NCBI GenBank assembly: GCA_038030265.1
Contig: CM075942.1
Coordinates: 67,832,926 to 67,896,925 of the forward strand
Direction of reading: 5' to 3'
Length of the DNA: 64,000 bases
Source: Corythucha ciliata
Taxonomy: Eukaryota > Arthropoda > Insecta > Hemiptera > Tingidae
Every line of letters begins with the position of its first letter. The stretch's first letter is position 1. Shown here piece after piece: positions 33,781-44,468 of this stretch. A program made the translations under genes and the position numbers. The notes under the pieces were generated by a model. It was not told the origin of the DNA. It saw only the letters and a list, made by a program, of their open reading frames with translations, and made no database searches.

Positions 33781-36339
33781 TCGTTAAGTTTTTGGGGTCC
33801 CATTTGAACGGTAACCCAGGGCGGTCCGCCCCTCTCGTCACCACATCAGTGCGCTACTGTCCCTTAACGCTCCTCAACCTCTTCCGAAGGGAGCTCCTTG
33901 CCCACTTATTTCATAGAAAGTCACTATAGTATTGCTGCTGGAAGATTGTTTCCCGTTCCCGTTCCTCTAAACTGATGAATAACACCAGAAAACCAGATAG
34001 TTGAGCCACAGAGCTAGCAATTCACAGTCATGAGCTTCAGTTAAATGCCCCAGGCGCTGGACCCATCGCCGTACCCACATGTGTGGGCTAACAATTCTGA
34101 GTTTCTTGAGATTAAAACCAAGCAAGCATAAATTGGACGGGCGGGGGTAAATTTAAATCGGCCAAAAAATAAACAATTCAACTGTAATCAGATTTTTCAG
34201 TTAGAAAATAAGCCCCAGACTAGTCAAAAAATGAATCGTCATAAACACTCTCAATGAGGTGGTTTTTTGGATCTTACAAAGTGTGCCAAGTTGTACATTT
34301 TAGCCGTTCAATCTCACGGCTGTTCATTTCAGCACCAAAAACTGAATATCCTTACCATTATAATGTACATTTCTCTCTATGCCAGACGAAAACATGTTGA
34401 GCCCTGTCAAATATCGGACGTGCCGTTTTTTTGCGGTGGAATAACACTCCCAACCCCCCTTCCCCACTCCCTTATCAATCATTTTGACTTTGACGTTTAA
34501 TATACTCAGGTTTCGCGTCGGTCAAGTAATTATTTCGTTCAACAGGTCACGCTTTCACATCCTTTGCAAAGCTTTAACGAGAAGAATGGGTTGAAACTAT
34601 AACACATATCTTCTTCCTCCAGCTTCCCCCCACAACCAATATTTATACCAAATAGTTCAAACGTTCGTCCTTTTAGACGTCAAACCCCACCGGATCCCTT
34701 TTTGGGGGGGGGGGATGAATAACAGATTCAGGCTCGATTTATGACTTTTTGTTTTATTCCGGGTCGGGTATAAGATAACAGCTTGTAGAGCTGTTGGAAC
34801 CCCTTTGCTCTGGAAAACGTCGGACGGTTTTATTAGAGGAGTCATTTCGTATTTTTTATGAGCGCACGGTTTTTGATTACGTCAGGAAAATAAATTATAT
34901 ATATATATCGTGAGAAGGTCAACCCACAATTGCGATAATTACCATGGCCCATGGGATTAGAACTCACAGTAAATAACGACGACATTTTCAATTCAATCTC
35001 CGAGTCGGAAAATTTTTAAATTCAAAATTTTTTAAATAGTAAAATGAAAATTAATTACCAAAAAAATTTAAAGACGAAAATTAAGGGTTGCCCGTATTCT
35101 TCGGACACGTCAAATAATCGATCCGACAATTTAATTAATTAATCGACGAACGTTTATCCCGGCAAGAGCGGCTGAACTGAACTACTACCGCACTACCCTT
35201 TCTCGTTACGGCTCGCGTTATACTGTTGTGCGAGCTGTGTTTTTATTTTTCTTCATTCCACTTCGGCACGGCTACACGGCGGTGTACCTATTGACTGGAA
35301 GGAGAAGGACTGTGTGCGGGTGTGTGGGGGAGGGTAGGGTACTTGTCAGAGGTAGGTACTCCAAGGAAATTATCTTCCTTCCCCTGCGCCACTGAAATAC
35401 GCTGAATGCGCCGCATAATTGGTTTATTGATGAAAGTTCGATAGCTGATGGAATGTCTCTGTTGTCTTAATATTTCCGCGTAACCCTTAAGCTTAAAAAG
35501 ACGAAATTTCTCGGTACCTTCATATTAGGAACGCTTTTCAATATTTTTTTTTTTTTTTTTTTTTTTTTATCTCTCGTGGTCATCAAAAGAGTGAAAGCTT
35601 TAGAATGGGACACGGAAAACCCGCTGTGAGGTAATAGAAAAGCGGCATGTTAAACTATAGTTGAGGTAGCCGAAAGCAGACAATGCCCGAATTTACTGAC
35701 TCCCCCACTAAAAAAAAAAAAAATATCATAGAAAATTAGATTTTTTTTTTACAATAGAGAGCCTTGACTCTACAGATGAGATCGACATGAGCCATGCCGT
35801 GACCGCAGCCGTTTCAAGTTTACGTTGTGATTCACTCTGTCTGATTTTGCGATTGGATGCTATTTGTGCAGGTGCGAGGGTGTGTTTCTCGTGTTTCCAC
35901 CCCGTTGCCTTCAATCCGATTTGATTTTCTTCCGTTCCGCCAAAAGACAATCTTCCGGATGATTACAGATTCTATTCTATCGTGTGTTTGTCGCGTCATA
36001 CAGATAACTAGGGCATTGAATCTATTGATGCTCATAACTGAACACCTTTTGACCATTTTTTTTATTTTTTTTTCTTCTTCTTTTCCATCTTCATGGTTGT
36101 AGAAATTGAGAGAAAAAAGAAATAGAAAAGAAGAAAAAACTTTACCGCATCCCTCTTCACGCGTGATCTATAGAACGTAACCAATCAAAACTCTAAAGCG
36201 GAACAAGAAAGGAAAAACATTCTAGTAAAACCAATGATACGATCTTTTGTTCGTTCGAAAACTTTTGAAAATTTGAACGTAATGAAAAAAAAAAAAAGAT
36301 GATTTCCACCTTTCCTTTCCATTTTATCGATCTTAGGCC
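33781..36339. other. No gene seen
   Basis: 2.5 kb without recognisable coding sequence. Contains a TA microsatellite (about 34,896), a T-run of about 29 (35,541-35,569), A-runs (35,709) and T-runs (35,741, 36,060). Open frames up to 88 codons lack domains. Confidence 0.45.
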
Positions 36340-36342
36340 TAA

Positions 36343-36665
36343 GGCGGCGTACACACTGGAGCAACACGATATCGCTGCGATATTGCCCAAGCGACATGAA
36401 AGCAACTCAGACAGATAAAAACAACAAAAACCGCGTGCGAGTGATATGAAACCGTTCACATTGAAGCTATAACGATACTGAAGCGATACCTATCGGTTTA
36501 TTGAAGGGAGCGTTCACACCGGAGCGATACGATATCGATGCAATATTGCCGAAGCAACGTGAAAGCAACTCGAACGAATAAAAACGACTGAAAATTAGTC
36601 GGAGTGGTACGGAAGCGTTCACATTGAAACGATAGCGATACTGAAGCGATACCTATCGGTTCCTT
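36343..36665 (+). repeat. Tandem duplication of the Harbinger left end (~161 bp period)
   Basis: Two adjacent copies share cacac-ggagc, acgatatcg, gcaatattgcc/gcgatattgcc, gaaagcaactc, aaccgttcacattgaa and gatacctatcggtt. Each starts with a TIR-like word (GGCGGCGTACACACTGG; GGGAGCGTTCACACCGG). Confidence 0.75.
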
Positions 36666-37364
36666 GTCACGCAACGCTACATGGAAAGCCATGTCACCCG
36701 GGAAAATTTTTATTTTCCGTTTCATGAATAAAGAGAGAAATGCAATGGCCGAAATAAGAGAAATGCCCGAGAGGCCTCTGGAGCGAACCGAAAATATCCT
36801 TTGGTGGGCGGAGCGTATTCATACCCGAGCTGAATTCTATCGTGAACAGACACCTTTTGTTTCGGCATGACGTTTTCTCGGCCAAGATGAATCTTGGTTG
36901 CCACGTACGATTTGATAGAGCGGCGGGGGATCGGTTTCGACAGTAATTTTGTCTTGGTGCACTATTATATATGGTTCTCGTCGCTGTGGTCGGAAACATG
37001 AGTTGAGTTTCGAATTTATGAAAATTTGGAGTGGTGGTATGATTGTCTATTGATCATAATGGGTGGTGCAGAGAAGGGATGAATACGCGATTTCTGGGGG
37101 ATAATTTTGTATTATGACTTCTGAAAAACAATTTCACAGTTCCCTCGAATGCTTCACACATAGTGAACTACGTAATTTCCCCAACAACTACTCCCAAACA
37201 ATCCCGTTGGACTTTGGACTTGATTTAAAAATCACCAGACGCACTAGTAAAGTAGCATCTGTTGATATCCTTCAGTTCACTTGCCAAATCATCTGTGTAC
37301 TCCCCCCAAATCAGACATTTGGGTGAAATGAATGAATCTTTCAGCTCGACTGCCAGATAGTAGG
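36666..37364. other. Harbinger interior, no gene seen
   Basis: Open frames up to about 100 codons on either strand lack domains. The expected Myb/SANT-like second Harbinger protein was not recognised here or elsewhere in the element. Confidence 0.4.
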
Positions 37365-39391
37365 CCAGTCAATATAAACATCAAACATCGCAAATATGCA
37401 TGTAATTGTTTTTTCTTTTGCACATTGTTAGGGCTAATGAAAGTAGTTTATACTCAAGTTTGCAACCTTCAAAACCTTGTGCTCAACTCGTGGCACTCGA
37501 AAAACCACGAAATTCCATCAATTTTTTTAGGTTGTTAAACAAAAATACCAGAAGAAAGCGTTTTTCGAGCATGACCACAGTATACATTGTTGAAGCCAAC
37601 TAAATTTGCTACAATTTAAGCCCAGTCCGAGCGTCCTACGTTTGTTATTTTCGGAGATACAGCCAATCAAAAAATATGTAATATCACCAAAAAGCGAGAT
37701 TTTATTGATAGGGTCATTTTTCAAGACCCGTAGCACTCAAACAAAATGGTCCCACAGAATATCCACGCGAGAATAAATCTTAGGCAGCAACTCAATTTGA
37801 ATCTGACGCTATTGCCTAAAATTTATTTTCGCGTGGATATTCTATAGGACAGGGTGGCTGGTACTTGGACGAACAAAATAATAGGGGTGATTAAACATCA
37901 AAAATGCAACAAAAATTGTCTTATGACCTAGGGTCCGATTTCCTTTCCTAGTCGAGATAATAGATTTTTTCACGTTTTTCAGCACATCACTGGTTTTCGC
38001 AACAAAAACAGCTGTAACTTGCGAAGCATTCGTCCTAGATTGAATCCAACGACACCAATGAAAAGAGCACACTTTTTTCTGTGTGAGTAAGGACATTTTG
38101 TCCAAAGTTAGCGAAAGATTCTTGGAGTAAACTGGGGAAATATCAGGATATTTTAAAAAATGTCAGTTTTTGACAACTGTTCAAAGCTAGACTACATCAG
38201 CCATGGTGCTCCCAGCGCCCGGCAAATTCCTCTAAAACTGTATGAAGTAACTTGGTTTAATACTTCATGCTTATTTTACTCCTGTCCTTCGCAATGTTTT
38301 GAGAAAAATCCATTGTTGTACCAAAAAATGAGGCAATCAGGCCCATTTTGAGTGCCTAAAAAAAGATACGAAAGCTATTTCAAGAAATTTTTTTCAGCTT
38401 ATTCCACTTCTATTTGTCTGTCCTCATAGATTAGCATAGGAAAAGTGAATTAAGCTGAAAAAAAAAGTTTTGGGAATGGCTCTTGATCTTCTTGTAGGCA
38501 CTCAAAATGGGCCTAATTGTCTCATTTTTTGGTATAACAATGGATTTTTATCAAGAAATTGCAAAGGGCAGGAGTAAAATAAGCATGAAGTATTAAACTG
38601 AGTTACTTCATACAGTTTTAGAGGAACTTGCAAGGTGCTGGGAGCACCATGGCTAATGTAGCCTAGCTTTGAACAGTTGTCAAAAACTAACATTTTTAAA
38701 AACATCCTGATATTTTCCCAGTTTACTCAAAGAATCTTTCGCTATCATTAGACAAAATGTCTTTACTCACACAAAAAAAAGAGTGTTCTTTTCAGTGGTG
38801 TCATTGGAGTTAACCTAGGACGCTTACTTCCCATGTTACAGATGTTTTTGTTGTGAAAACCCGTGATGTGCTAAAAAAACAACAAATTGATTATCTGAAC
38901 TAGGAATGGAAATCTGACCTTAGGTCATAGGAAATTTTTTGTTGCATTTTTGGTGTACAATCACCCCTCTCATTTTGTTCACCCAAGTACCAATCACCGT
39001 GTATTTGAGTGCTACGGGTCTTGAAAAATTACCCTACCAATAAAATATCGCTTTTTGGCGAGATTAGGTATTTTGTTGATTGACTGTATTTCCTGAACTA
39101 ACAGACCCAGGATGCTCGGGCATGGCTTAAATTGTAGCAACTTTAGTTGGCTTCAACAATGTATACTGTGGTGATGCTCGAAAAAGTCTTTCTTCTGGTA
39201 TTTTTGTTTAAAAACCCAGAAAAAGTGATGAAATTTCTTAGTTTTTCGAGTGCCATGAGTTAAGCACAAGGTTTTGAGGGTTGCAAACTTGAGTAATAAC
39301 TGCTCTCATTGGTCCTAACAACACGCAACAAAAAAATCAATTACATGCATGTTTGCGATTTACCCCCATTCTTGTGTCTATATTGACTGGT
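37365..39391. mobile_element. Foldback element with ~1-kb inverted arms
   Basis: Left arm 37,365-38,412 and right arm 38,441-39,391 are reverse complements at roughly 85% identity, around a loop of about 28 nt. Outer ends read CCAGTCAATAT / ATATTGACTGG. Shared blocks include tgcatgtaattg, aaggttttga, gtatacattgttgaagcc, gtagcactcaaa, tcaaagctag and aggcactcaaaatgggcc. The left arm has an extra ~100-bp insert (37,745-37,851). No transposase is encoded. Transcription across it would give a long double-stranded hairpin RNA. Confidence 0.85.
37745..37851. mobile_element. Small inverted-repeat insert inside the foldback left arm
   Basis: AGAATATCCACGCGAGAATAAAT (first 20 bases relevant) near 37,756 pairs with its reversed copy ATTTATTTTCGCGTGGATATTCT near 37,820. 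The right arm of the foldback lacks the segment, so this is a later insertion or an arm-specific gain. It is about 107 bp, MITE-sized. Confidence 0.55.
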
Positions 39392-39745
39392 CTATAGATT
39401 TTCGATCAATTTTTTTATTTTTTTATATTTTTTTTTAGAGTGGCAACGTGCTGAATTTTATTTGCTTGAATACTTTCATTTTCTGCCCACACCTACTGGT
39501 GGATACTTTTGACTCGCTTTTATTAGCGCTACCATGAATTAGTTACTCCTCCAGTATATTTATGCCTCCATGGTTCGATGGAAAAGAAGTGACAACGATG
39601 GTTAAGCTCACAGATGTGTTAAGTGCTAAAACAAGAACTTATCAGAAAACATTGAATTTTATAGACTTTTTAAAACCTTTTTGAATTGACAAAAATTAAT
39701 CTGTCCTCCTGGATTTAAAATTGTCCGAGGTCACATGCCATTGGA

Positions 39746-40595
39746 TTAGGAAGGTAATAGACGCGGAACGTACTTCCATTGGTATCGAATTTTCCCCTCT
39801 GAGCTCAAAAAGTAGTTTCCCAACTTATTCCGCTTATAATTAGCGTATGGATGAGAACGGTTTTCGTCAAGTGTACTCCCATCGGGTATGTTCGGCACTT
39901 CTCCATTGGTCCCATTCAAATCTGAAGGTTCTTGAATTTTTCCATGGTGAGAACGGATAAAATTGTGCAGAAAGCAGCTTTGAATAGGCTTTTTTTTCGT
40001 TACAACAGATTGGGCCATCTCGAACAGTCTAAATTTTGAATTTAACATTCCGAATGCATGCGCATTCAACACTTTTCCGCCCTCTTGAGAGTCGATAGTT
40101 AACTATTCTTTTTGCATCGTTCAGCACTTTTTTGGGGAAAGGCCGCATGAAATATGGTAACAAAATAGTATGGAAACTCCTCGTCGTCACTGCTTCCCGG
40201 AATACAATCAGGCTTCGGAATATCCAACTTTCCTTCTCTCAGTAGTTTTCCAAAAGAGGAATAGCGAACTACTGCCCCATCACTGTTTCGTCCGAGATCT
40301 CCAACATCAATTAGAGTGAACATGCCAACTGCGTCAGCCACAGCCATGAGCACGATTGAAAAGAACCTTTTGTAATTAATATTTTGGGATCCCGCATTTT
40401 TGAAACATTTCACTCGAATATGTTTGCCGTCGACTGAACCAATGCAATGAGGCAAGTTCCACAACTCAAAATGACGCTTTGCTATTGCTGTCCAAGCTCG
40501 TCCGTCTGGTATGGGCATGAATTGAGGGTGCAAATGTGTCCATATGGCTTCGCAAGTAGGATAAACTATTTCTGAAATCGTGGATTTCCCTCTTA
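39746..40595 (-). pseudogene. HARBI1-type transposase, main part
   Basis: The PIF/Harbinger nuclease of the surrounding element. On the minus strand: STISEIVYPTCEAIW (about 40,579-40,535), PHCIGSVDGKHIRVKC (first catalytic Asp at about 40,430), DVGDLGRNSDG (second Asp near 40,305), YSSFGKLLREGKLDIP, MRPFPKKVLNDAKR-type sequence (about 40,145) and AFGMLNSKFRLFEMA followed by FLHNFIRSHHG. Frameshifts: one near 40,165 just before MRPFP, and a 4-nt duplication (TGCA) near 40,058, right at the block that normally holds the third acidic residue. The gene is cut at 40,595 by the TA-flanked element. It is inactive as it stands. Confidence 0.85.
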
Positions 40596-40966
40596 GTAGG
40601 GGAGCCCAAGAGGGGATTTCGGGATTTACTAAAGCGCGTCAGATTAACATACTGCGGATACCTTGTACCTAGTTGAGTACCTTCACGAAATACACTATTA
40701 TCGATAGTCAATTTGTTTTCGAGATATCAAATAAATACTGATGTTTTCATGATTAGCTCTTTTTTTTATAAAATTTGAATTGATGTGTCACCGCACGAGA
40801 TTAATTTTTAAAAAGTGAATAGTGCGTTGGAAACAGGACAAAATTGCCTACAAAATGAGCCCAAAATAATTGGTGATTGTCCAATTTTGATTGGCATATC
40901 AGTCGATCAAAATCTCCCAAAATGCGTTTTTCGTTTTTCATCTAACCTCAGTGGCATCAAACTGAA

Positions 40967-41241
40967 CGTGTTGATTATTTTTTGTCTTATGTCTCGATGT
41001 CTGGAATAGGATCTGCGTAGACTATTATAGTTTTGATGTGTCCCCATGCGTAGAAGTCTAAAGGGTTCAAGTCAGGTGAACGCAGCGGCCATAAATTTGG
41101 ACCAGCTCTTCCGATCCATCGGTTCAGGAAAGTTGGGTCCAGAATACGGCGGGCTAATCTACTAAAATGAGGAGGAGCTCCATCATGCATGCAGATCCTA
41201 TTCCAGACATCGAGACATTAAGACAAAAAATAATCAACACG
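40967..41241. repeat. 50-bp inverted repeat around a transposase fragment
   Basis: The left arm (40,967-41,016) and right arm (41,191-41,241) are near-perfect reverse complements (acgtgttgattatttttt, gtctcgatgtctggaatagg, atctgc), with about 174 bp between. The arm encodes DPIPDIET on both strands. Confidence 0.85.
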
Positions 41242-41400
41242 TGCAACAGTATCCGTGATGAATTGCTCGATAAGGTCCTGCAACGGTCGTTGGAAAGACG
41301 CGCACAACATTGTATCCGCCAACAAGGGAGGCAATTCGAATTTTTTCTTTATATTAAAAATTACTTAATCCCTTTTATGTACGAAAACTTCTATGGATAA
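40987..41400. pseudogene. Mariner/IS630-type transposase relic with inverted segment
   Basis: On the minus strand (41,190-40,987): MHDGAPPHFSRLAR, NRWIGRAGPNLWPLRSPDLN and PLDFYAWGHIKT, the classical second-Asp to third-Asp region of mariner-like transposases (H-D-G-A-P and R-S-P-D-L-x-P-x-D-F-x-x-W). The protein then should continue after DPIPDIET, and it does so on the opposite strand (41,197-41,400): LRQKIINTCNSIRDELLDK, RRAQHCIRQQGRQFE, a typical C-terminus. The first Asp domain and DNA-binding region are missing. The piece has therefore been rearranged by an inversion with duplication of about 50 bp. Confidence 0.75.
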
Positions 41401-42585
41401 CTTAATTTTAGAATTTGTAATGAATTTATTCGTGTTTTTCTAGGGGTTTTCTTTCGGAAAACCCTACCGGATCACCGAAAAGTGGAAATTTAAAAAATTC
41501 ATTTTTTCAGAACTTCCAAATTTTTCTAGAAATGAGAATCTAGAAAAATGATCCGCCTATCACAATGAAGAAGAGTAATAAAACATGAGAGTTACAATTA
41601 TTAGGAGCTACTCTGGTCATTAATGTAATGACTACATGAGGATGCACGTAGCGTTTTTTATAGTATGAATAGAGAAACTCTGGAAAAATTGTGGGTAAAG
41701 GGTGGGGATGAACATGTCACTTTAACGATGGTACCGTGCGCCAACTTTTCTCAAAAAATGTCATCTCGGAAAGCACCTGTTGAGCAGAAATCTGACTTTA
41801 AATTATGTGCAACGATGATGAACTTGAACATAATTTTGAGTTCGCAGCTGATTTCCTCAGCGCGTACGAACAAAATTGAATTGAACAACACGAAGTCTAA
41901 TGGGAAAAAAGTCTGTCCTTTCCAATGGTGCCGCTTAATTTGACGTGAGAGCTCTGGTTGCCAAGCTACGAATGATTTTATCCGTAAAAACGAGGCCCAT
42001 TACAAAAGTGCTTATTTCCTTAATATCTCGGAAACTATTAGGAATCGGACTATGGTTAATACGGATACACAGAGCAAATTATTGACATCCATTTTTTGAA
42101 CACCCTGTATATATATCTTAATCTGACGCGCTCGAGTATTTCAAAATGACGATTTTTTTTTTTTTTGCACATTCTGATAAGGGCCACGAGTTTGCGTCAC
42201 CTCCAAATCGTCAGATTATTGGGTGAGAGCTTATTTTAGGTTCACTTAACATTCCCTTAGAAAATCTGACGCGCTCGATTAATTTTTTTTTTTTTTTTTT
42301 TTCATTTTCAACCCTTACGTACGACCACCCACATCACGTAAACTATCAGATTAACATGCATACTTCATTAAAAATACATAGGCAATTGATGCTGTAAATA
42401 TCTGACACGCTCGAGAATGTCCATATAACAGTTTTTTTTTTTTTTTTTTTTTTTTTTTACATTTTTGAAAGTCTATAGCCGTTCCCCCCACCGATAAAAA
42501 GGTATATTTTTATCATCTTTGCAACCCAATAGGTCTCTACGACGGTCGAGTAAATCCCCATTTAGCATCGTGGGCTCCCCTACTA

Positions 42586-42650
42586 TCTACAGAATTGCAG
42601 TGCTAGGTCTTGGAAACTGCTTCCAGTTGACAGGTACCTGGAAAAAATGA
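42586..42650 (-). pseudogene. HARBI1-type transposase, upstream piece
   Basis: The minus strand reads RYLSTGSSFQDLALQFCR (42,645-42,592), which is the segment immediately before GKSTIS in Harbinger transposases. It continues at 40,593 across the inserted element. Just upstream TTTTTTCCAG ends at 42,646, so a 3' splice site is possible. Sequence beyond, to 43,100, has no recognisable transposase exon. Confidence 0.7.
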
Positions 42651-43295
42651 AGCCACTTCATTGTCTTTGTCATCATTAGCTATTCGTTCGGTGGCTGCTG
42701 CCAGTACAGTAAACTTGGCAGTTGTCATTTGGGAAGCGTGATTTTGACCAATTAAATTAATGTGCTATTAATATTATTAGTTTTTAAGCCAAAAAAAAAA
42801 TATGAAAAAACCTAAAAGGTTCTCTGACGATGCCTTCAGCACAAGAAGGCGAAAGTTCAGGAAACGAAGAAGTAGGATAGGAAAAGCAAAAAACCCTAAA
42901 AATAAAATACTAATGAAATTAATGTGTTTTAATTTTTATGCTTTATTTTTGCAATACTGGAAGCAGCCAATACAAACAAAGCTAATGTCTTGCGGTGCTC
43001 ATGCGGTAAAATTCATGAAATTTTCCTTCAAACAATGGGTTAATTCGCGAAAAACCACCGCCGAACTGTGTTTCACGTTTATTAAATTATAGGGACGTAC
43101 CCAAATTCGTTTTTTTCTTTCTATTTTGCATGTAGTACGAAATGAGAACCTCTTCCTCCTACGAGCCCATGGCGAAAACAGAAAAATATCACTTTGGTAT
43201 CGCTTGTATAAACACAGTAACGGACCGATATGTTGGGCGATATATTGCTTTACTATCGCGTTGGTTTCTTGTCGTCTAGTGTGAACGCCGCCTAA

Positions 43296-43546
43296 AATTC
43301 ATTATGAACGTCTCTGCTAATGAGCAGTGGCAGAGCTATTATGACGCCGACGTCGATCTGTTGGAGAGTTACTTAGTTAGGTACTTGTTTTGAAGAAAGT
43401 TAGCGGGGGCCATTATGAGCTTCACCATGAGAATTGTTGTTTGGTTCTTACCAAGTTTTTTTTAAAAAAAAAAAAGTTTATTTTCGTCTAATAAAAGTTC
43501 CCTTAATTTTTCGCGCGTTTCTCTAGTTTTCCCTGCAACTTTAATT
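43296..43546. other. Possible LTR of an older copia element
   Basis: Sequence between the Harbinger right end and a copia-type primer site at 43,547. An LTR should end near 43,546, but its other copy is not in the window, so the limits cannot be set. No gene. Confidence 0.35.
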
Positions 43547-43665
43547 GATTATGGGCCCAGCAGTGATCCAACGATCCTAACTGCACGCGTGAAAAAGAAA
43601 TAAGTCTCTAAAATGGACCTGAAAGTGGTTTTGGAGAAGCTGAATGGTTCCAACTGGACGAGATG
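43547..43665 (+). mobile_element. Leader and Gag start of an older copia element, interrupted
   Basis: GATTATGGGCCCAGCAG (43,547) matches the half-tRNA-iMet primer site used by copia-type elements. ATG at 43,613 opens LEKLNGSNWTRWKR, the usual N-terminus of copia Gag (K-L-x-G-x-N-W-x-x-W-K). The frame is split after 43,665 by the younger copia and resumes at 47,920 (GGAAACGTGTTGG), then fades within about 40 bp. Confidence 0.6.
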
Positions 43666-43833
43666 TGTTAGTTTTAGAGGCAATTCATGTTTCGAATAGG
43701 TTCTTTTGGGGTTACAGTGCTCCAACCTAAAATTAGTCAAGAAAGACAACAAGAATGAAAATGTACCGTTTTAATTGTGATCATTAAAAGTTCTCTTGCT
43801 TGTTAAGTGCCTTTTTACTCTAAATTTACAACA
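43666..43833 (+). repeat. Copia 5' LTR
   Basis: 168 bp, TG...CA. Differs from the 3' copy at four sites, all substitutions. A possible TATA-like element is not obvious. Confidence 0.95.
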
Positions 43834-43849
43834 GGTTATAGGCCCAGTT
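43834..43849 (+). promoter_or_regulatory. Copia primer-binding site (half tRNA-iMet)
   Basis: GGTTATAGGCCCAG is complementary to the CTGGGCCCATAACC segment of initiator tRNA-Met except for one base. Copia-type elements prime from this internal tRNA site rather than the 3' end. Confidence 0.8.
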
Positions 43850-43918
43850 CGGTGACTTGAGTCTGAACGGAAATAAATTAACGGAAATCGGCCGGAAAAA
43901 CAAGTAGGAAACTCGGAA

Positions 43919-44468
43919 ATGGCTTTGAGTGTTGTTACTGGGACGGGACTAAGTTTTGCGTCGCGGTTTGATGGAACCGGTTCGTTTGAAAATTGGGAGT
44001 TTCGTGTCAGCCTGCTCCTGGAACATAAAGGAGTTCTGAATGTCATCGAGGAAGAACCCCCGGAAAACGTCGAAGAACTAGCCAAATTCAAGAAGGATGA
44101 TGTGCTCGCCAGGAACATTATCGCTCAGAGCCTTGAGGACAACGTTTTGGTTTCAATTAGAGCATATAAAACAGCAAAGGAAATCATGACGGCCTTGAGA
44201 GGAACGTATCTTCGACAAGGAATTGCCAGGCAAGTCGAGCTGCAACGGAAATTATGAAGCATTTGACGGTGTCAGTCCACTTAATAACTTTCTCGTTGAA
44301 AACGAAAAGACAATCTCTGATCTAAGAGCTTGTGGGGGAGAGATTAAACAATCGGAAATTATCACTCAGCTTCTCAGCTCGATGCCGGAATCGTTTCAGT
44401 CACTCACTACCTCTATAGACGTTCTCTACTGCCAAGATCAAACCAAAATTACTCTGGAGTTTGTGTAG
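43919..44468 (+). pseudogene. Copia gag (capsid part)
   Basis: Starts at the first ATG after the primer site (MALSVVTGTGLSF; FENWEFRVSLLLEHKGV is the conserved N-terminal capsid block). A frameshift between 44,223 and 44,257 moves the protein to the next frame (NYEAFDGVSPLNNF, then LLSSMPESFQSLTTSID, about 44,376, typical of copia Gag). A TAG at 44,466 then interrupts the frame before KLLMEEDRQ; one substitution from a Lys codon would explain it. Gag forms the intracellular particle. Confidence 0.85.

Larger units (their letters stand above)
40596..42583. mobile_element. TA-flanked TIR element inserted in the Harbinger transposase
   Basis: TIR GTAGGGGAGCCCA (40,596-40,608) and its reverse (42,571-42,583), imperfectly extended to about 40 bp by gggatttact. 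TA flanks both sides (40,594-40,595; 42,584-42,585). The insert separates the two halves of one transposase helix-turn-helix, so the boundaries are independently confirmed. Internal repeats of tctgacgcgctcg lie near 42,122, 42,265 and 42,400, and reversed near 40,635, each of the right-hand ones followed by a long T-run. A Tc1/mariner-like affinity is suggested by TA and by the transposase relic inside. Confidence 0.75.
36343..43292. mobile_element. PIF/Harbinger DNA transposon with nested insertions
   Basis: Terminal inverted repeats GGCGGCGTACACACT (36,343) and, reversed, GGCGGCGTTCACACT (ending 43,292) are flanked on both sides by TAA (36,340-36,342; 43,293-43,295), the 3-bp TWA duplication expected for PIF/Harbinger. 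A HARBI1-type transposase lies inside on the minus strand. The 6.95-kb length is inflated by a foldback element (about 37,365-39,391) and a TA-flanked element (40,596-42,583) that cuts the transposase. The left end is duplicated: 36,350-36,504 and 36,512-36,662 are about 80-85% alike. The pairing of the two ends is my inference from TIR, duplication and content agreeing. Confidence 0.65.

Noticed and set aside
42802..43092. Basic 96-codon frame as the Harbinger Myb-like protein
   Set aside because: Lys/Arg-rich start only; no SANT/Myb tryptophan pattern could be seen.
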